A DNA stretch of 64,000 nucleotides from Sphingomonas horti (GCF_009753715.1 NZ_WQMS01000016.1:372001-436000); one strand, 5' to 3'; positions 35,129 to 44,310 are shown, counted from the stretch's first letter. A program made the numbers and translations. Notes: generated by a model not told the origin, from the letters alone.

Positions 35129-35707
35129 TTGGCCAAGCTCTATTTCTACTACGCCTCGATGAATGCGGGGAAATCGACGACCCTGCTGCAGGCGGACTTC
35201 AATTACCGCGAGCGGGGCATGCACACGATGCTGTTCACCGCCGCGATCGACGACCGGTACGCCGCAGGCATCATCACCTCGCGCATCGGTATCGAGGCGC
35301 CGGCGCACAGCTTCGATCCCGATACCGACATGCGCGCTGCGATCGCGGCCGAGCACGCGGTCACTCCGCTCGCCTGCGTGCTGATCGACGAAGCGCAATT
35401 CCTGACCCGCGACCAGGTGCTGCAGCTGGCGAGCGTCGCCGACGAGATGAGCATCCCGGTCCTCGCCTATGGCCTGCGCACCGATTTCCGTGCCGAACTG
35501 TTTGAAGGCAGCAAATGCCTGCTGGCGCTCGCCGATGTGCTGGTCGAGTTGAAAGCCGTGTGCGCCTGTGGCCGCAAGGCGACGATGAACCTGCGGATCG
35601 ACGTCGAAGGCCGCCCCGTCCGCGAAGGCGCCCAGACCGAAATCGGCGGCAACGATCGCTACGTCGCGCTGTGCCGCAAGCATTTCATGGAGCAATGGCG
35701 GGGGTGA
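35129..35707 (+). CDS. tdk: Thymidine kinase
   Basis: A 192-residue type II thymidine kinase. The P-loop is YYASMNAGKST near the start, VLIDEAQFL carries the conserved Asp-Glu of the active site, and zinc ligands are CACG (about 150) and CRKH near the end. It phosphorylates thymidine and deoxyuridine for salvage. The start is a TTG at 35129 with AGGGGG four bases upstream; the earlier ATG at 35042 would translate repeat DNA. Confidence 0.94.
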   Translation: MAKLYFYYASMNAGKSTTLLQADFNYRERGMHTMLFTAAIDDRYAAGIITSRIGIEAPAHSFDPDTDMRAAIAAEHAVTPLACVLIDEAQFLTRDQVLQLASVADEMSIPVLAYGLRTDFRAELFEGSKCLLALADVLVELKAVCACGRKATMNLRIDVEGRPVREGAQTEIGGNDRYVALCRKHFMEQWRG

Positions 35708-35773
35708 CTGACGGCGGGGAGAGCGGCGGCTTCCGCTCCATTGCGGTCATAGCGAACCGACGTAGAAACTTGG

Positions 35774-36007
35774 ATGGACGCCACGCAGGGGGGTAGATTG
35801 GACAAGCAGCGGAAAGCCCGAGCAGCGGAACGAATCCTATTCACTATGCTGGTGGCTGCACTCGGTGTGGCAGGATTTGCCTATGAGCGATTGCGGCCTG
35901 AGGTGCCGCCTTGGCAACTGGTTGGTCTGATCTGCGCCGGCCTATTCATCACCTATGCCGCGTATCGGCTGGCCCTGAACATCGTTCTACGAAACCTCAA
36001 ACGGTAA
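35774..36007 (+). CDS. Orphan small membrane protein
   Basis: A 77-residue protein: a basic N-terminus (DKQRKARAAER), then two hydrophobic helices (ILFTMLVAALGVAGFAY and LVGLICAGLFITYAAYRLAL) and a basic end. No family is recognised. The start could also be the TTG at 35798 (GGGGGG upstream). Codon usage and base composition are visibly less GC-rich than the neighbours, so recent acquisition is possible. Confidence 0.5.
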   Translation: MDATQGGRLDKQRKARAAERILFTMLVAALGVAGFAYERLRPEVPPWQLVGLICAGLFITYAAYRLALNIVLRNLKR

Positions 36008-36083
36008 AGGTCCGCCAACCAGCCGTTGCGGACATGTCACCCGATGCTAGGAACAGGGCATCGAAGGTTTTGAGGATTGCGCA

Positions 36084-36419
36084 TTGCTCGTCTTTTGGTG
36101 GACCGGGAAGGGCTATCTGACACCGATAACCCTCATTGTGGTTCTCACGATTTTCGGGATTGTGCTTCAGGCAGGCAGACCGCTTCTAAGCGACGCACCG
36201 TGGTTCTGGGGCACAGCCTTCATCTTCGTCGCAGCGGTGAACTGGGGAGTTGGTCGCAAGCTCAACGCGAAAAAGCTAGCTGCTGTGCGGTCCAGTCGCT
36301 TACGCAATAGGCTGATCTACCCCGCCAGAAACAAGTTTATGTCGTTGCCTTTGGAGACGTGGTCGATACCGATTGCGATCGGGGGAGCCTGCGCGATCGG
36401 CTATAGTTTAATCGCCTGA
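36084..36419 (+). CDS. Orphan membrane protein
   Basis: A 111-residue protein starting at a TTG (GAGG about eight bases upstream). It has hydrophobic segments at about 13-30, 43-58 and 92-110 and a basic loop between. The start MLVFWWTGKGYLTPI resembles small inner-membrane proteins that begin FWxGKG. The base composition is lower in GC than its surroundings. Function is unknown and there is no partner apart from the preceding small membrane gene. Confidence 0.5.
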   Translation: MLVFWWTGKGYLTPITLIVVLTIFGIVLQAGRPLLSDAPWFWGTAFIFVAAVNWGVGRKLNAKKLAAVRSSRLRNRLIYPARNKFMSLPLETWSIPIAIGGACAIGYSLIA

Positions 36420-36593
36420 TCGGCATATCCGAGAACCACCCGTTTCAGACGTAGGCGCAGGGGCTCTATGAACTGGAACTGCCCTTCTTGCCGATTGGCC
36501 AGGCGCTCCCATATTCGCTGACGGCACTCTTTCCGCAGCGCAGCAATTGCGCTAAGGGCGCCGCCCGTTCCCGCTCGAATCCCAGGAATTCCA

Positions 36594-38432
36594 ATGAGCC
36601 TCCGCAACGTGGCCATCATCGCGCACGTCGATCATGGCAAGACCACGCTCGTCGACCAGCTGTTCCGCCAGTCCGGCACGTTCCGCGACAACCAGCGCGT
36701 CGAAGAGCGCGCGATGGATTCGAACGACCTGGAGAAAGAGCGAGGGATCACGATCCTGGCCAAGTGCACCTCGGTCGAGTGGGCCCCGGCGGGAGGGCAA
36801 GGCGCCACGCGGATCAATATCGTCGACACCCCCGGCCACGCCGATTTCGGCGGCGAGGTGGAGCGCATCCTGTCGATGGTCGACGGCGTGATCCTGCTGG
36901 TCGATTCGTCCGAAGGGGCGATGCCGCAGACCAAGTTCGTGACAGGCAAGGCGCTGGCGCTGGGCCTCAGACCTATCGTCGTCGTCAACAAGATCGACCG
37001 GTCCGACGCGCGCGTGCAGGAAGTATTGGACGAAGTGTTCGATCTGTTCGTGAGCCTGGAGGCCAGCGACGAGCAGCTTGATTTCCCGGTGCTCTATGCG
37101 TCCGGGCGTAACGGCTATGCGTCGGACGATCCGGATGCGCGCGAGGGCACGCTGGCGCCTTTGTTCCAGAAGATCGTCGAGCATGTGCCCGCGCCGAAGG
37201 TCGACGAGGACGCGCTGTTCAGTTTCCTGGTGACGTTGCTCGACCGCGACAATTTCCTCGGCCGCATCCTGACCGGTCGCGTCAATGCCGGCACCGTCAA
37301 GCTGAACCAGCCGATCCACGCGTTGGATTCCGACGGCAACGTGATCGAGACCGGCCGCGCGTCGAAACTGATGGCGTTCCGCGGGCTGGAGCGCGTGCCA
37401 GTCGAGGAAGCGAAGGCGGGCGACATCATCAGCATCGCAGGCCTGACCGTCGCGACGGTCGCCAACACGATCGCCGACACGGCCGTCACCACGCCGATCC
37501 AGGCGCAGCCCATCGATCCGCCGACGCTCTCGATGCGCTTTGCCGTGAACGATTCGCCGATGGCGGGGCGCGAGGGGACCAAGGTCACCAGCCGCATGAT
37601 CCGCGACCGCCTGTTCCGCGAGGCGGAATCCAATGTCGCGATCCGCGTCACCGAAAGCGCCGACAAGGACAGTTTCGAGGTCGCCGGCCGCGGCGAGCTT
37701 CAGCTGGGCGTGCTGATCGAGACCATGCGTCGCGAGGGCTTCGAGCTCGGCATCAGCCGCCCGCGCGTGCTGTTCCGCGACGGCCCGAACGGCCGCGAGG
37801 AGCCTTACGAGACCGTCGTGATCGACGTCGACGAGGAGCATTCGGGCACCGTCGTCGAGAAGATGTCGATCCGGAAAGCCGAGCTGACCGACATGCGCCC
37901 GTCGGGCGGCGGCAAGATCCGTATCACCTTCTCGGCGCCCTCGCGCGGCCTGATCGGCTATCATGGCGAGTTCCTGTCGGATACGCGCGGCACCGGCATC
38001 ATGAACCGGCTGTTCGAGAAATACGGCCCCTACAAGGGCGTGATCGAGGGCCGGAAGAACGGCGTGCTGATCTCCAACGGCACCGGTGAAGCGGTCGCCT
38101 ATGCGCTGAACGCGCTGGAGGAGCGCGGCGTGCTGATGGTCGATCCGGGCGAGGCGATCTACGAAGGCATGATCATCGGCGAGAATGCCAAGCCCGAGGA
38201 CCTCGAGGTCAATCCGCTGAAGTCCAAGCAGCTGACCAACTTCCGCGCCTCCGGCGGCAAGGACGATGCGATCCGCCTGACCCCGCCCCGCCGCCTGACG
38301 CTCGAACAGGCGATCGCCTATATCGACGACGACGAGCTGGTCGAAGTCACGCCCAAGAGCATCCGCCTCCGCAAACGCCACCTCGACCCGCACGAACGCA
38401 AGCGCGCCAAGCGGGTGGCGGAGGCGGCTTAA
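36594..38432 (+). CDS. typA: Translational GTPase TypA/BipA
   Basis: A 612-residue ribosome-binding GTPase. G1 is AHVDHGKTTL, G2 lies in ERGITIL, G3 is DTPGHADFGGEVERIL and G4 is NKID. The C-terminal part contains the TypA-specific FRASGGKDDAIRLTPPR. It acts on the ribosome under cold or other stress and in 50S assembly. AGGAATT precedes the ATG. Confidence 0.97.
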   Translation: MSLRNVAIIAHVDHGKTTLVDQLFRQSGTFRDNQRVEERAMDSNDLEKERGITILAKCTSVEWAPAGGQGATRINIVDTPGHADFGGEVERILSMVDGVILLVDSSEGAMPQTKFVTGKALALGLRPIVVVNKIDRSDARVQEVLDEVFDLFVSLEASDEQLDFPVLYASGRNGYASDDPDAREGTLAPLFQKIVEHVPAPKVDEDALFSFLVTLLDRDNFLGRILTGRVNAGTVKLNQPIHALDSDGNVIETGRASKLMAFRGLERVPVEEAKAGDIISIAGLTVATVANTIADTAVTTPIQAQPIDPPTLSMRFAVNDSPMAGREGTKVTSRMIRDRLFREAESNVAIRVTESADKDSFEVAGRGELQLGVLIETMRREGFELGISRPRVLFRDGPNGREEPYETVVIDVDEEHSGTVVEKMSIRKAELTDMRPSGGGKIRITFSAPSRGLIGYHGEFLSDTRGTGIMNRLFEKYGPYKGVIEGRKNGVLISNGTGEAVAYALNALEERGVLMVDPGEAIYEGMIIGENAKPEDLEVNPLKSKQLTNFRASGGKDDAIRLTPPRRLTLEQAIAYIDDDELVEVTPKSIRLRKRHLDPHERKRAKRVAEAA

Positions 38433-38449
38433 GGCGTCTTCTTGCCATC

Positions 38450-38478
38450 ATGCCATCAACGCACTAGCTTGACGGCAT
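38450..38478 (+). promoter_or_regulatory. Inverted repeat, candidate operator of the toxin-antitoxin pair
   Basis: ATGCCATCAA (38450-38459) and TTGACGGCAT (38469-38478) are complementary at 9 of 10 positions around nine bases. The right arm overlaps the antitoxin ATG. VapBC complexes usually repress their own promoter through such sites. Confidence 0.55.
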
Positions 38479-38737
38479 GACAGCTCCGCAACTTTCGGTC
38501 CGTTCGGCTCGCGCTCGCGACCTCGCCCACGAGCTTTCGCGGCGGGAGCGGCGGCCCATCCACGCAATCGTCGAGGATGCGCTCTCCGAATATGCGCTCA
38601 AGCATCCGAAGCCGGAAAGCGCGGCCGCCTTTCTGCGACGCCTGCGCAGGCTGACGCCGGCCGACGATCAGGCGGTCGCCGAACTGGAAGCGGCTATCGA
38701 GGAGCACCGCCAGCCCCATCAGGGGATCGACCTTTGA
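38477..38737 (+). CDS. Antitoxin of a VapBC-type pair (Rv0623-like)
   Basis: An 86-residue protein with an N-terminal helix pair (VRSARARDLAHELSRRERRPIHAIVEDALSEYAL) typical of the PSK/Rv0623 transcription-factor-like antitoxins, then a C-terminal arm (RLRRLTPADDQAVAELEAAIEEH) that would wrap the toxin. Its TGA overlaps the toxin TTG start (TTGA). An inverted repeat lies over the start codon. Confidence 0.83.
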   Translation: MTAPQLSVRSARARDLAHELSRRERRPIHAIVEDALSEYALKHPKPESAAAFLRRLRRLTPADDQAVAELEAAIEEHRQPHQGIDL

Positions 38738-39144
38738 TCCTGCTCGACACGAATGTCGTGTCGGAGCTGATGAAAGAGGCCGCGAATCCTGCCGTCGAAC
38801 GCTGGTATCTTCTGAACGAGGAAGAGACCGTCTTGCCGTCGATCGCGCTGGCGGAACTCACCTATGGCGTGGCGCGACTCTCGACCGGAGCCAAGCGCCG
38901 CATGCTGGAGGCCCGGCTGACGGAGTGGCGAGTGCGCTATTCAGGCCGTACCGTCCCGTTCGGACCGGCCGCTGCAATGCGCTATGGCCCGATGCTCGCG
39001 TCCGTGGTGGCATCAGGCCGCACCATGTCGCTTCCCGACGCGCAGATCGCCGCGATAGCGCTTGAGGAAGATGCTCTTGTGGCGACCCGCAATATTGCAG
39101 ACTTCGAACCTTCCGGGGTGTCTCTCGTCAATCCGTGGGATTGA
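38734..39144 (+). CDS. vapC: PIN-domain ribonuclease toxin, VapC/FitB-like
   Basis: A 136-residue PIN domain. The metal-binding acidic residues are visible: Asp5 and Glu11 in LLDTNVVSELMKE, Glu in ALAELTYG (near 42), Asp in LPDAQIAAIA (near 100) and Asp in NIADFE (near 120). VapC toxins cut tRNA or rRNA and are neutralised by the partner antitoxin. The TTG start overlaps the antitoxin stop by four bases, giving coupled translation. Confidence 0.9.
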   Translation: MILLDTNVVSELMKEAANPAVERWYLLNEEETVLPSIALAELTYGVARLSTGAKRRMLEARLTEWRVRYSGRTVPFGPAAAMRYGPMLASVVASGRTMSLPDAQIAAIALEEDALVATRNIADFEPSGVSLVNPWD

Positions 39145-39152
39145 AGGGCCAA

Positions 39153-39554
39153 TCAGCCGCCCGCCATCTCCAGTATCACCGACCATTCCTCCTCGCGCAC
39201 CGGCGTCACGGACAGGCGGGACTGGCGGAGCATCTCCAGCTTGACGAGGCGGGGTTCGGCCTTGATCTCGGCGAGGGTGACCGGGCGCGGCAGCTTCTCG
39301 ACCGGCTTGACGGCGACCGAGGCCCAGTCGCCTTCCTCTCCGTCGGGCTTCCAGGCGCGGGTGATCTCCATGATGCCGACCGCCGCCTTCTCCTTGTTCG
39401 AATGGTAGAAGAAAGCGCGGTCCCCGGGCTGCATTTCCTTCAGGAAGTTCCGCGCGGTGTAGTTGCGCACGCCGTCCCATTCGGTCGCGCCGTCGCGGAC
39501 CAGATGCTCCCAACCATAGACGTCGGGTTCGGATCGCAGCAGCCAGTAACGCAT
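39153..39554 (-). CDS. EVE domain protein (THYN1-like)
   Basis: A 133-residue single EVE domain: YWLLRSEPDVYGWEHL at the start, WDGVRNYTARNFLKEMQPGDRAFFYHS and VKPVEKLPRPVTL follow. EVE domains belong to the PUA-like fold that binds modified bases in DNA or RNA. The exact ligand is unknown. The serine hydrolase gene upstream ends one base before its ATG, so they may be co-transcribed. Confidence 0.92.
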   Translation of the reverse strand: MRYWLLRSEPDVYGWEHLVRDGATEWDGVRNYTARNFLKEMQPGDRAFFYHSNKEKAAVGIMEITRAWKPDGEEGDWASVAVKPVEKLPRPVTLAEIKAEPRLVKLEMLRQSRLSVTPVREEEWSVILEMAGG

Positions 39555-39555
39555 G

Positions 39556-40923
39556 TCACTGCGCCTCCGGGTAGATCAGGAATTCCTCGATCCGTCCGCC
39601 GTTCGGTTCGGCCCGCATGCTGATGATCAGCTTGGCGGAGGGGTAGCGCACTTCGTAAACCTCGGAGGTGAAGCCGCCGCGCAGGCGGGCCGGGCGCAGC
39701 CGGACAAAGCTTTGCGGTTCGCCGAGCGGCATCAGGCTGGCGCGGTGGTCGGCCAGCACCTGCGGGGTCAGATAGGCGTTGAAGTTGCCCGTGAACTTCG
39801 CCCGGTCCGCCTGCCCTTGACGAAGCTGGTCGAAGATCGCCCGAGCGGTGGCGGTCTCCGGGTCCTGGCCCAGGATCATCGCTTCGATACGGTCCGCGAT
39901 CGCGTTGTGCGCATTGCCGAAATCGGCGTTGACGACCACCGTCACCGCGGCCTTGTCGGCCGGATAGACGCGGTTGTCCGCCAGATAACCGACGGCCGCG
40001 CCGCCATGCTGCACGCGCGCATGGCCGCGGATCTGGTCGACGGATACGCCCAGGCCATAGCCGGAGCCCTTGCCGCCGGTCAGCACGATCTCGCGCTCCT
40101 GCTCGGCCCAGCTCTCAGGCTTCAGCAACGCGCGGTCGATCCGCGCGATGTTCCATTTGGACAGCTCGGTCGGCGTCGTCAGCAACTGCCCCGCCGCGAA
40201 CAGCCAGCCCGAAGCGGGCGCGGTGGCGGCGCGCACCGGCCCCAAGGCGAAGCGCGTGAACGGCCTCGCGTCGGTCGGTTTCAGGTCATGGTCCGCATCG
40301 CCGACCTTCATGTGCAGGGGCTGGAAGATGCGGGTCTGCAGAAACTGCATGAACGGCTCGCCCGAGACCTTCTCGACGATCAGGCCCGCGGCGACGAAGC
40401 CGGTATTCGAATATTGCCACTGGCTGCCCGGCCGAAAATCGAGCGGCAGCTTCGCCCAGCGGTCGAGGATCTCCAGCGGCTTCACCGGCTTTTCCATCGC
40501 CGCGAACGCGTAATTCTGCGGCCAGTAATCGCGATAGCCGGAGGTGTGGCTCAAGAGCTGCCGGATCGTGATCGTGTCGGCATCGGTCAGATCGGGGAGA
40601 TATTTCGACACCTTGTCGTCCAGCGACAGCCTGCCTTCCTCGGCCAGCAGCAGCACGGCGGCGGCGGTGATCTGCTTCGACACCGACGCGATCGGATAAG
40701 CGGCGCTCGTGATCGGCGCGGACGCGTCGCCGCGCTGCTTGCCATAGGCCTTGGCGAACTGGAGCTTGCCATCGGTCACCACCGCGATCGACGCGGACGG
40801 GACGCCGGTTTCCTTCAGCGCCTGCTGGGCGATGCTGTCGATCTCGGCGATCTGCGCGGGCGTGAGAGGTGTGGCGAGCGCCGGTGCGGCAATCAGCGCC
40901 AGTGGTATCAGAAATGCGCGCAT
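39556..40923 (-). CDS. Serine hydrolase, class C beta-lactamase family
   Basis: A 455-residue exported protein. The signal peptide ends after ALA at about residue 17. The catalytic motif SVSK (Ser80/Lys83) is followed by a YSN motif near 165 and QHGG near 305, replacing KTG. This pattern is found in D-aminopeptidase/esterase-like members more than in true AmpC. The C-terminal 110 residues are an extra beta domain. A beta-lactam substrate is therefore unlikely to be the main one. A type B repeat precedes it. Confidence 0.9.
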   Translation of the reverse strand: MRAFLIPLALIAAPALATPLTPAQIAEIDSIAQQALKETGVPSASIAVVTDGKLQFAKAYGKQRGDASAPITSAAYPIASVSKQITAAAVLLLAEEGRLSLDDKVSKYLPDLTDADTITIRQLLSHTSGYRDYWPQNYAFAAMEKPVKPLEILDRWAKLPLDFRPGSQWQYSNTGFVAAGLIVEKVSGEPFMQFLQTRIFQPLHMKVGDADHDLKPTDARPFTRFALGPVRAATAPASGWLFAAGQLLTTPTELSKWNIARIDRALLKPESWAEQEREIVLTGGKGSGYGLGVSVDQIRGHARVQHGGAAVGYLADNRVYPADKAAVTVVVNADFGNAHNAIADRIEAMILGQDPETATARAIFDQLRQGQADRAKFTGNFNAYLTPQVLADHRASLMPLGEPQSFVRLRPARLRGGFTSEVYEVRYPSAKLIISMRAEPNGGRIEEFLIYPEAQ

Positions 40924-40933
40924 AGCTCTCCCT

Positions 40934-41022
40934 CGTCATCCCGGCGCAGGCCGGGACCACCTGCCTTTGGCACGGACGGCGGCAAAAAGAAAAGGTGGGT
41001 CCCGGCCTGCGCCGGGATGACG
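40934..41022. repeat. Type B palindromic repeat (copy 2)
   Basis: CGTCATCCCGGCGCAGGCCG at the left matches the reverse complement of the right end (CGGCCTGCGCCGGGATGACG). It contains CCACCT/AGGTGG inner arms like copy 1. It lies between the HAD gene and the serine hydrolase gene on the same strand. Confidence 0.78.
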
Positions 41023-41628
41023 TCAGAGGAGGCTGAGCGCCGTCAACTCTGTCCTGAGCGTTGCCGCGTCCCGGAACAGATGGCCCCGTATTCCGATCGC
41101 CTCCGCTCCCGCCACATTCCTGGCGCTGTCGTCGATGAAGATCAGCGCATCCGCCGGCATGCCGAAACGCTTGAGCGCGAGCTGGTAGATCGCCGCATCG
41201 GGCTTCACCAGCCGCTCGGTGCCCGACACGATCACGTCGCGGAAGCGGTCGAACACCGGCTGCGTGTCGCGGAACGGGCCCCAGAACTCGCCGCTGAAAT
41301 TGGTGATAGCGAACAGCGGCACGCCGGCGGCGTCGAGCTCCTCGACCAGCGGGATCATGCCGTCGACCGGCGGGCCGACGCTTTCGTTGAAACGTGGACT
41401 CCAGGCGGCGATCAGCTCCGCGTGCTGCGGATATTCGGCGATCAGCTCGGCGCTGGTTTCGGCGAAGGGCCGGCCGGCGTCGTGCTGGAAATGCCAGTCG
41501 CGCGTGACGACGTCGCGCAGGAACGCGTCGAGCGCCCGATCGTCCTCGATCAGGCGCTCGTACAGGAACCGCGGGTCCCAGGTGAAAAGGACGTTGCCGA
41601 CGTCGAAGACGACGCCGCGGACCGTCAC
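41023..41628 (-). CDS. HAD-IA family phosphatase (YihX-like)
   Basis: A 201-residue HAD hydrolase. Motif I is FDVGNVL with the nucleophile Asp9, and Asn in place of the usual second Asp, as in YihX-type sugar phosphatases. Motif II lies in AITNFSG, the Lys of motif III in VKPDAAIY and motif IV in FIDDSARNV. The substrate is unknown. The stop lies directly after a repeat. Confidence 0.88.
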   Translation of the reverse strand: MTVRGVVFDVGNVLFTWDPRFLYERLIEDDRALDAFLRDVVTRDWHFQHDAGRPFAETSAELIAEYPQHAELIAAWSPRFNESVGPPVDGMIPLVEELDAAGVPLFAITNFSGEFWGPFRDTQPVFDRFRDVIVSGTERLVKPDAAIYQLALKRFGMPADALIFIDDSARNVAGAEAIGIRGHLFRDAATLRTELTALSLL

Positions 41629-41634
41629 GCGCGC

Positions 41635-41760
41635 TTAGCCCTGGCGAGCCTTGAAGCGGCGGTTGGTCTTGTTGATCACATAGGTGCGGCCGCGGCGGCG
41701 GATCACGCGGTTGTCCCGATGCCGGTCCTTCAAGGACTTGAGCGAGTTACGAATCTTCAT
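41635..41760 (-). CDS. rpmJ: 50S ribosomal protein L36, type B (zinc-independent)
   Basis: A 41-residue basic protein, [20 protein letters not shown] followed by a run of Arg and [16 protein letters not shown]. It lacks the Cys/His zinc ligands of type A L36, and the insertion [11 protein letters not shown] is the type B signature. It completes the large subunit near the peptidyl-transferase region. A TTGACC-N17-TAGGCG promoter candidate lies upstream. Confidence 0.95.
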   Translation of the reverse strand: MKIRNSLKSLKDRHRDNRVIRRRGRTYVINKTNRRFKARQG

Positions 41761-41804
41761 TGTTCTAAAGCCTGGCTCGAATCTGGGCTGAAAAGCGAGG
41801 CGCC

Positions 41805-41833
41805 CGCCTAGTCGAGAGCGCCGCGAAGGTCAA
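41805..41833 (-). promoter_or_regulatory. Candidate promoter of rpmJ
   Basis: On the minus strand TTGACC is followed by 17 bases and then TAGGCG, ending 44 bases before the rpmJ ATG. The -35 element is strong, the -10 element is a partial match of the kind common in GC-rich alphaproteobacteria. Confidence 0.5.
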
Positions 41834-41906
41834 GGCGATCCAGCCTTGCAGCTAATTACGGCTTCGATACGTTTAACGGACAAAGGCTCGAAAGGACAGT
41901 GCCGCC

Positions 41907-42479
41907 ATGGTCCGCACCCGCTTCCTCCTGCTGGCTTCTTTGCTCGCGCTCGGCGCCTGCGCGACGCCGTCGCCGCCGGTCGAGGTCACGCGCTTCCACC
42001 TGGGCCAGGTCAACGAGCGCGGCACCGTCGCGATCGAGCCCGAGCCCGGCGCGCGCCGGGGGCCTGAGTTCGACTATTACGCCAATGCCGTCGCGAGCGA
42101 GCTGGGCCGCCTCGGCTTCGCGCAGGTCGATGGCGTCGGCCAGAGCCTCTACGTCGCGGTGGTGGACGTGCGCACGGCCGCGCGGGAGCGCGTCGGCGGC
42201 TCGCCGGTCTCGGTCGGCATCGGCGGCTCGACCGGCGGCTGGCACAGCGGCGTGGGCGGCGGCATCAGCTTCGGCCTAGGCGGCAATCGCGGCGGCCTCT
42301 GGGTCGGTGCGGAGCTCTCGGTCCAGCTGAAGCGCCGCTCCGATCAGACGGTCGTGTGGGAAGGCCGTGCCCGCGGCGAGGCGCCGGAGCGCGAATCGGC
42401 GGCCCTGGCCGGCCGGCTCGCAAATGCGCTGTTCAGGGACTTTCCGGGAGAGTCCGGCCGCACTATCAGCGTGCCATGA
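41907..42479 (+). CDS. DUF4136-type lipoprotein
   Basis: A 190-residue protein with lipobox LGAC (Cys near residue 18), so lipid-anchored. The body (FDYYANAVASELGRLGF, VVDV, a glycine-rich stretch GGSTGGWHSGVGGG, and a beta-strand rich end) matches DUF4136, whose role is unknown. Its TGA overlaps the M14 peptidase ATG (ATGA), so the two are coupled. Confidence 0.8.
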   Translation: MVRTRFLLLASLLALGACATPSPPVEVTRFHLGQVNERGTVAIEPEPGARRGPEFDYYANAVASELGRLGFAQVDGVGQSLYVAVVDVRTAARERVGGSPVSVGIGGSTGGWHSGVGGGISFGLGGNRGGLWVGAELSVQLKRRSDQTVVWEGRARGEAPERESAALAGRLANALFRDFPGESGRTISVP

Positions 42480-43594
42480 CCTTCAGCATCACCAGCGCTT
42501 TCGACAGCGGCAACATTCGCGTCCTGAACATAGGCGGGCATGAGGCCGACCTGGAGATCGAGACCGATCACCAGTCCGATTTCTACCAATGGTTCCATTT
42601 CCGCGTCGGCAACGCGGCGGGGCGCGACATCACGCTCCGCATCGTGAACGTGGCCAGCTCCGCCTATCCGCTCGGCTGGCCCGACTATCGCGCCCGCGTG
42701 TCGGAGGATCGCGAGACCTGGCGCCAGGCCGACACCGATTTCGACGGCAAGGTGCTGACGATCCGCGTCCGCCCCGAGACCAACGCGCTCTGGGTCGCCT
42801 ATTTCGCGCCCTATTCGATGGAACGTCATTACGACCTGATTACGCGCATCGCGGCCCGACCGGGCGTCACCCAGCGCGAGCTGACCCGGACGCTCGACGG
42901 GCGCCCGCTCGACCTGCTGACGATGGGCGAAGGGGCGAAGCAGGTCTGGCTCTATGCCCGCCAGCATCCCGGCGAGTCGATGGCCGAATGGTGGATGGAA
43001 GGCGCGCTTGAGAAGCTGACCGACCCTGACGACGCGACGGCGAAGGCGCTTCGTTCGAAGGCCACGCTGCATGTCGTGCCCAACATGAACCCGGACGGCA
43101 GCTTCCGTGGGCATCTGCGCACCAACGCCGCCGGCGTGAACCTCAATCGCGAATGGCACGCGCCGTCGGAAGAGCGCAGCCCCGAAGTGCTGGCCGTCCG
43201 CAATGCGATGGATGCGACCGGCGTCGATTTCGCGATGGACGTGCATGGCGACGAGGCGATCCCGGCGAACTTCATCGCCGGCTTCGAAGGCATTCCGTCC
43301 TACAGCGAGGAAAAGGGCGCGCTCTACACCCGCTTCCGCGATACGCTCGCGGAGCGTTCGCCCGATTTCCAGGTCGCCAAGGGCTATGAGGTCGCCGCGC
43401 CCGGCAAGGCCAATATGTCGATGTCGACGACCCAACTGGCGGAGCGTTACGGCGCCGTGTCGATGACGCTGGAGATGCCGTTCAAGGATCACGCCGACAA
43501 TCCGGACCCGGAGCATGGCTGGTCGCCCGAACGCTGCAAGCGCCTTGCGCACGATTGCCTCGACAATCTCGCGGCGATGATCGACGCGCTCTGA
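42476..43594 (+). CDS. M14-type cytosolic carboxypeptidase (AGBL/CCP-like)
   Basis: A 372-residue metallocarboxypeptidase. Residues 1-115 form the N-terminal beta domain of CCP-like proteins. Zinc ligands are His and Glu in [11 protein letters not shown] (near 165) and His in MDVHGDE (near 260); the catalytic Glu lies in [10 protein letters not shown] (near 335). The substrate pocket segment is [23 protein letters not shown]. Eukaryotic relatives remove glutamate from tubulin tails; the bacterial target is unknown. No signal peptide is seen. Confidence 0.93.
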   Translation: MTFSITSAFDSGNIRVLNIGGHEADLEIETDHQSDFYQWFHFRVGNAAGRDITLRIVNVASSAYPLGWPDYRARVSEDRETWRQADTDFDGKVLTIRVRPETNALWVAYFAPYSMERHYDLITRIAARPGVTQRELTRTLDGRPLDLLTMGEGAKQVWLYARQHPGESMAEWWMEGALEKLTDPDDATAKALRSKATLHVVPNMNPDGSFRGHLRTNAAGVNLNREWHAPSEERSPEVLAVRNAMDATGVDFAMDVHGDEAIPANFIAGFEGIPSYSEEKGALYTRFRDTLAERSPDFQVAKGYEVAAPGKANMSMSTTQLAERYGAVSMTLEMPFKDHADNPDPEHGWSPERCKRLAHDCLDNLAAMIDAL

Positions 43595-43622
43595 ACCCCG
43601 TCGGGTTCCATCAGGAGTCACA

Positions 43623-44309
43623 ATGCCCACGCTCGTGCTGATCCGCCATGGCCAGTCGGCCTGGAACCTTGAGAACCGTTTCACCGGCTGGTGGGACGTC
43701 GACCTGACCGAAAAAGGCGTTGCCGAGGCGAAGGCAGCGGGCGAGCTGGTGGCCGCCCGGGGGCTCGACTTCGACCGGTGCTTCACCAGCTATCAGACCC
43801 GCGCGATCAAGACGCTGAACATCGCGCTGGAAGCGATGGGGCGGCTGTGGCTGCCGGTCGACAAGCATTGGCGGCTGAACGAGCGCCACTATGGCGGACT
43901 GACCGGCCTCGATAAGGCGGAGACGGCGGCGAAGCATGGCGACGCCCAGGTCAGGATCTGGCGCCGCAGCTTCGACACGCCGCCGCCGGTGATGGATTCG
44001 GCAAGCCCGTTCGACCTGTCGAACGACCGCCGCTATGCCGGCATCCAGGTCCCCGCGACCGAGAGCCTGAAGGACACGATCGCGCGCGTGCTGCCCTATT
44101 GGGAGGCAGAGATCGCGCCGGCGCTACGTGGCGGAGAGCGGGTGCTGATCTCCGCCCATGGCAATTCGCTGCGCGCGCTGGTCAAGCACCTGTCGCACAT
44201 CCCGGACAGCGAGATCACCGAGCTGGAGATCCCGACCGGCCAGCCGATCGTCTATGAGCTGGACGAGGCCCTGGCGGCGAAGGACCGCTATTATCTGAGC
44301 GAGCGCTAA
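43623..44309 (+). CDS. gpmA: 2,3-bisphosphoglycerate-dependent phosphoglycerate mutase
   Basis: A 228-residue histidine phosphatase-fold enzyme. The phospho-His is His9 in [10 protein letters not shown], with [28 protein letters not shown] and [14 protein letters not shown] typical of GpmA. It interconverts 3- and 2-phosphoglycerate in glycolysis. AGGAGTC precedes the ATG, just after a GAACCC/GGGTTC hairpin that follows the peptidase gene. Confidence 0.96.
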   Translation: MPTLVLIRHGQSAWNLENRFTGWWDVDLTEKGVAEAKAAGELVAARGLDFDRCFTSYQTRAIKTLNIALEAMGRLWLPVDKHWRLNERHYGGLTGLDKAETAAKHGDAQVRIWRRSFDTPPPVMDSASPFDLSNDRRYAGIQVPATESLKDTIARVLPYWEAEIAPALRGGERVLISAHGNSLRALVKHLSHIPDSEITELEIPTGQPIVYELDEALAAKDRYYLSER

Positions 44310-44310
44310 T

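Noticed and set aside
35774-36419. Toxin/immunity or phage-defence pair
   Set aside because: Both proteins are small and only show membrane helices; there is no effector domain, so no function is claimed.
36401-36619. A 72-residue minus-strand frame in the tdk-typA gap
   Set aside because: It overlaps the typA start, has no ribosome-binding site and no recognisable feature.
39556-40923. Resistance beta-lactamase call for the serine hydrolase
   Set aside because: The SVSK and YSN motifs are present, but HGG replaces KTG and there is a large extra C-terminal domain, which fits peptidase/esterase relatives better.
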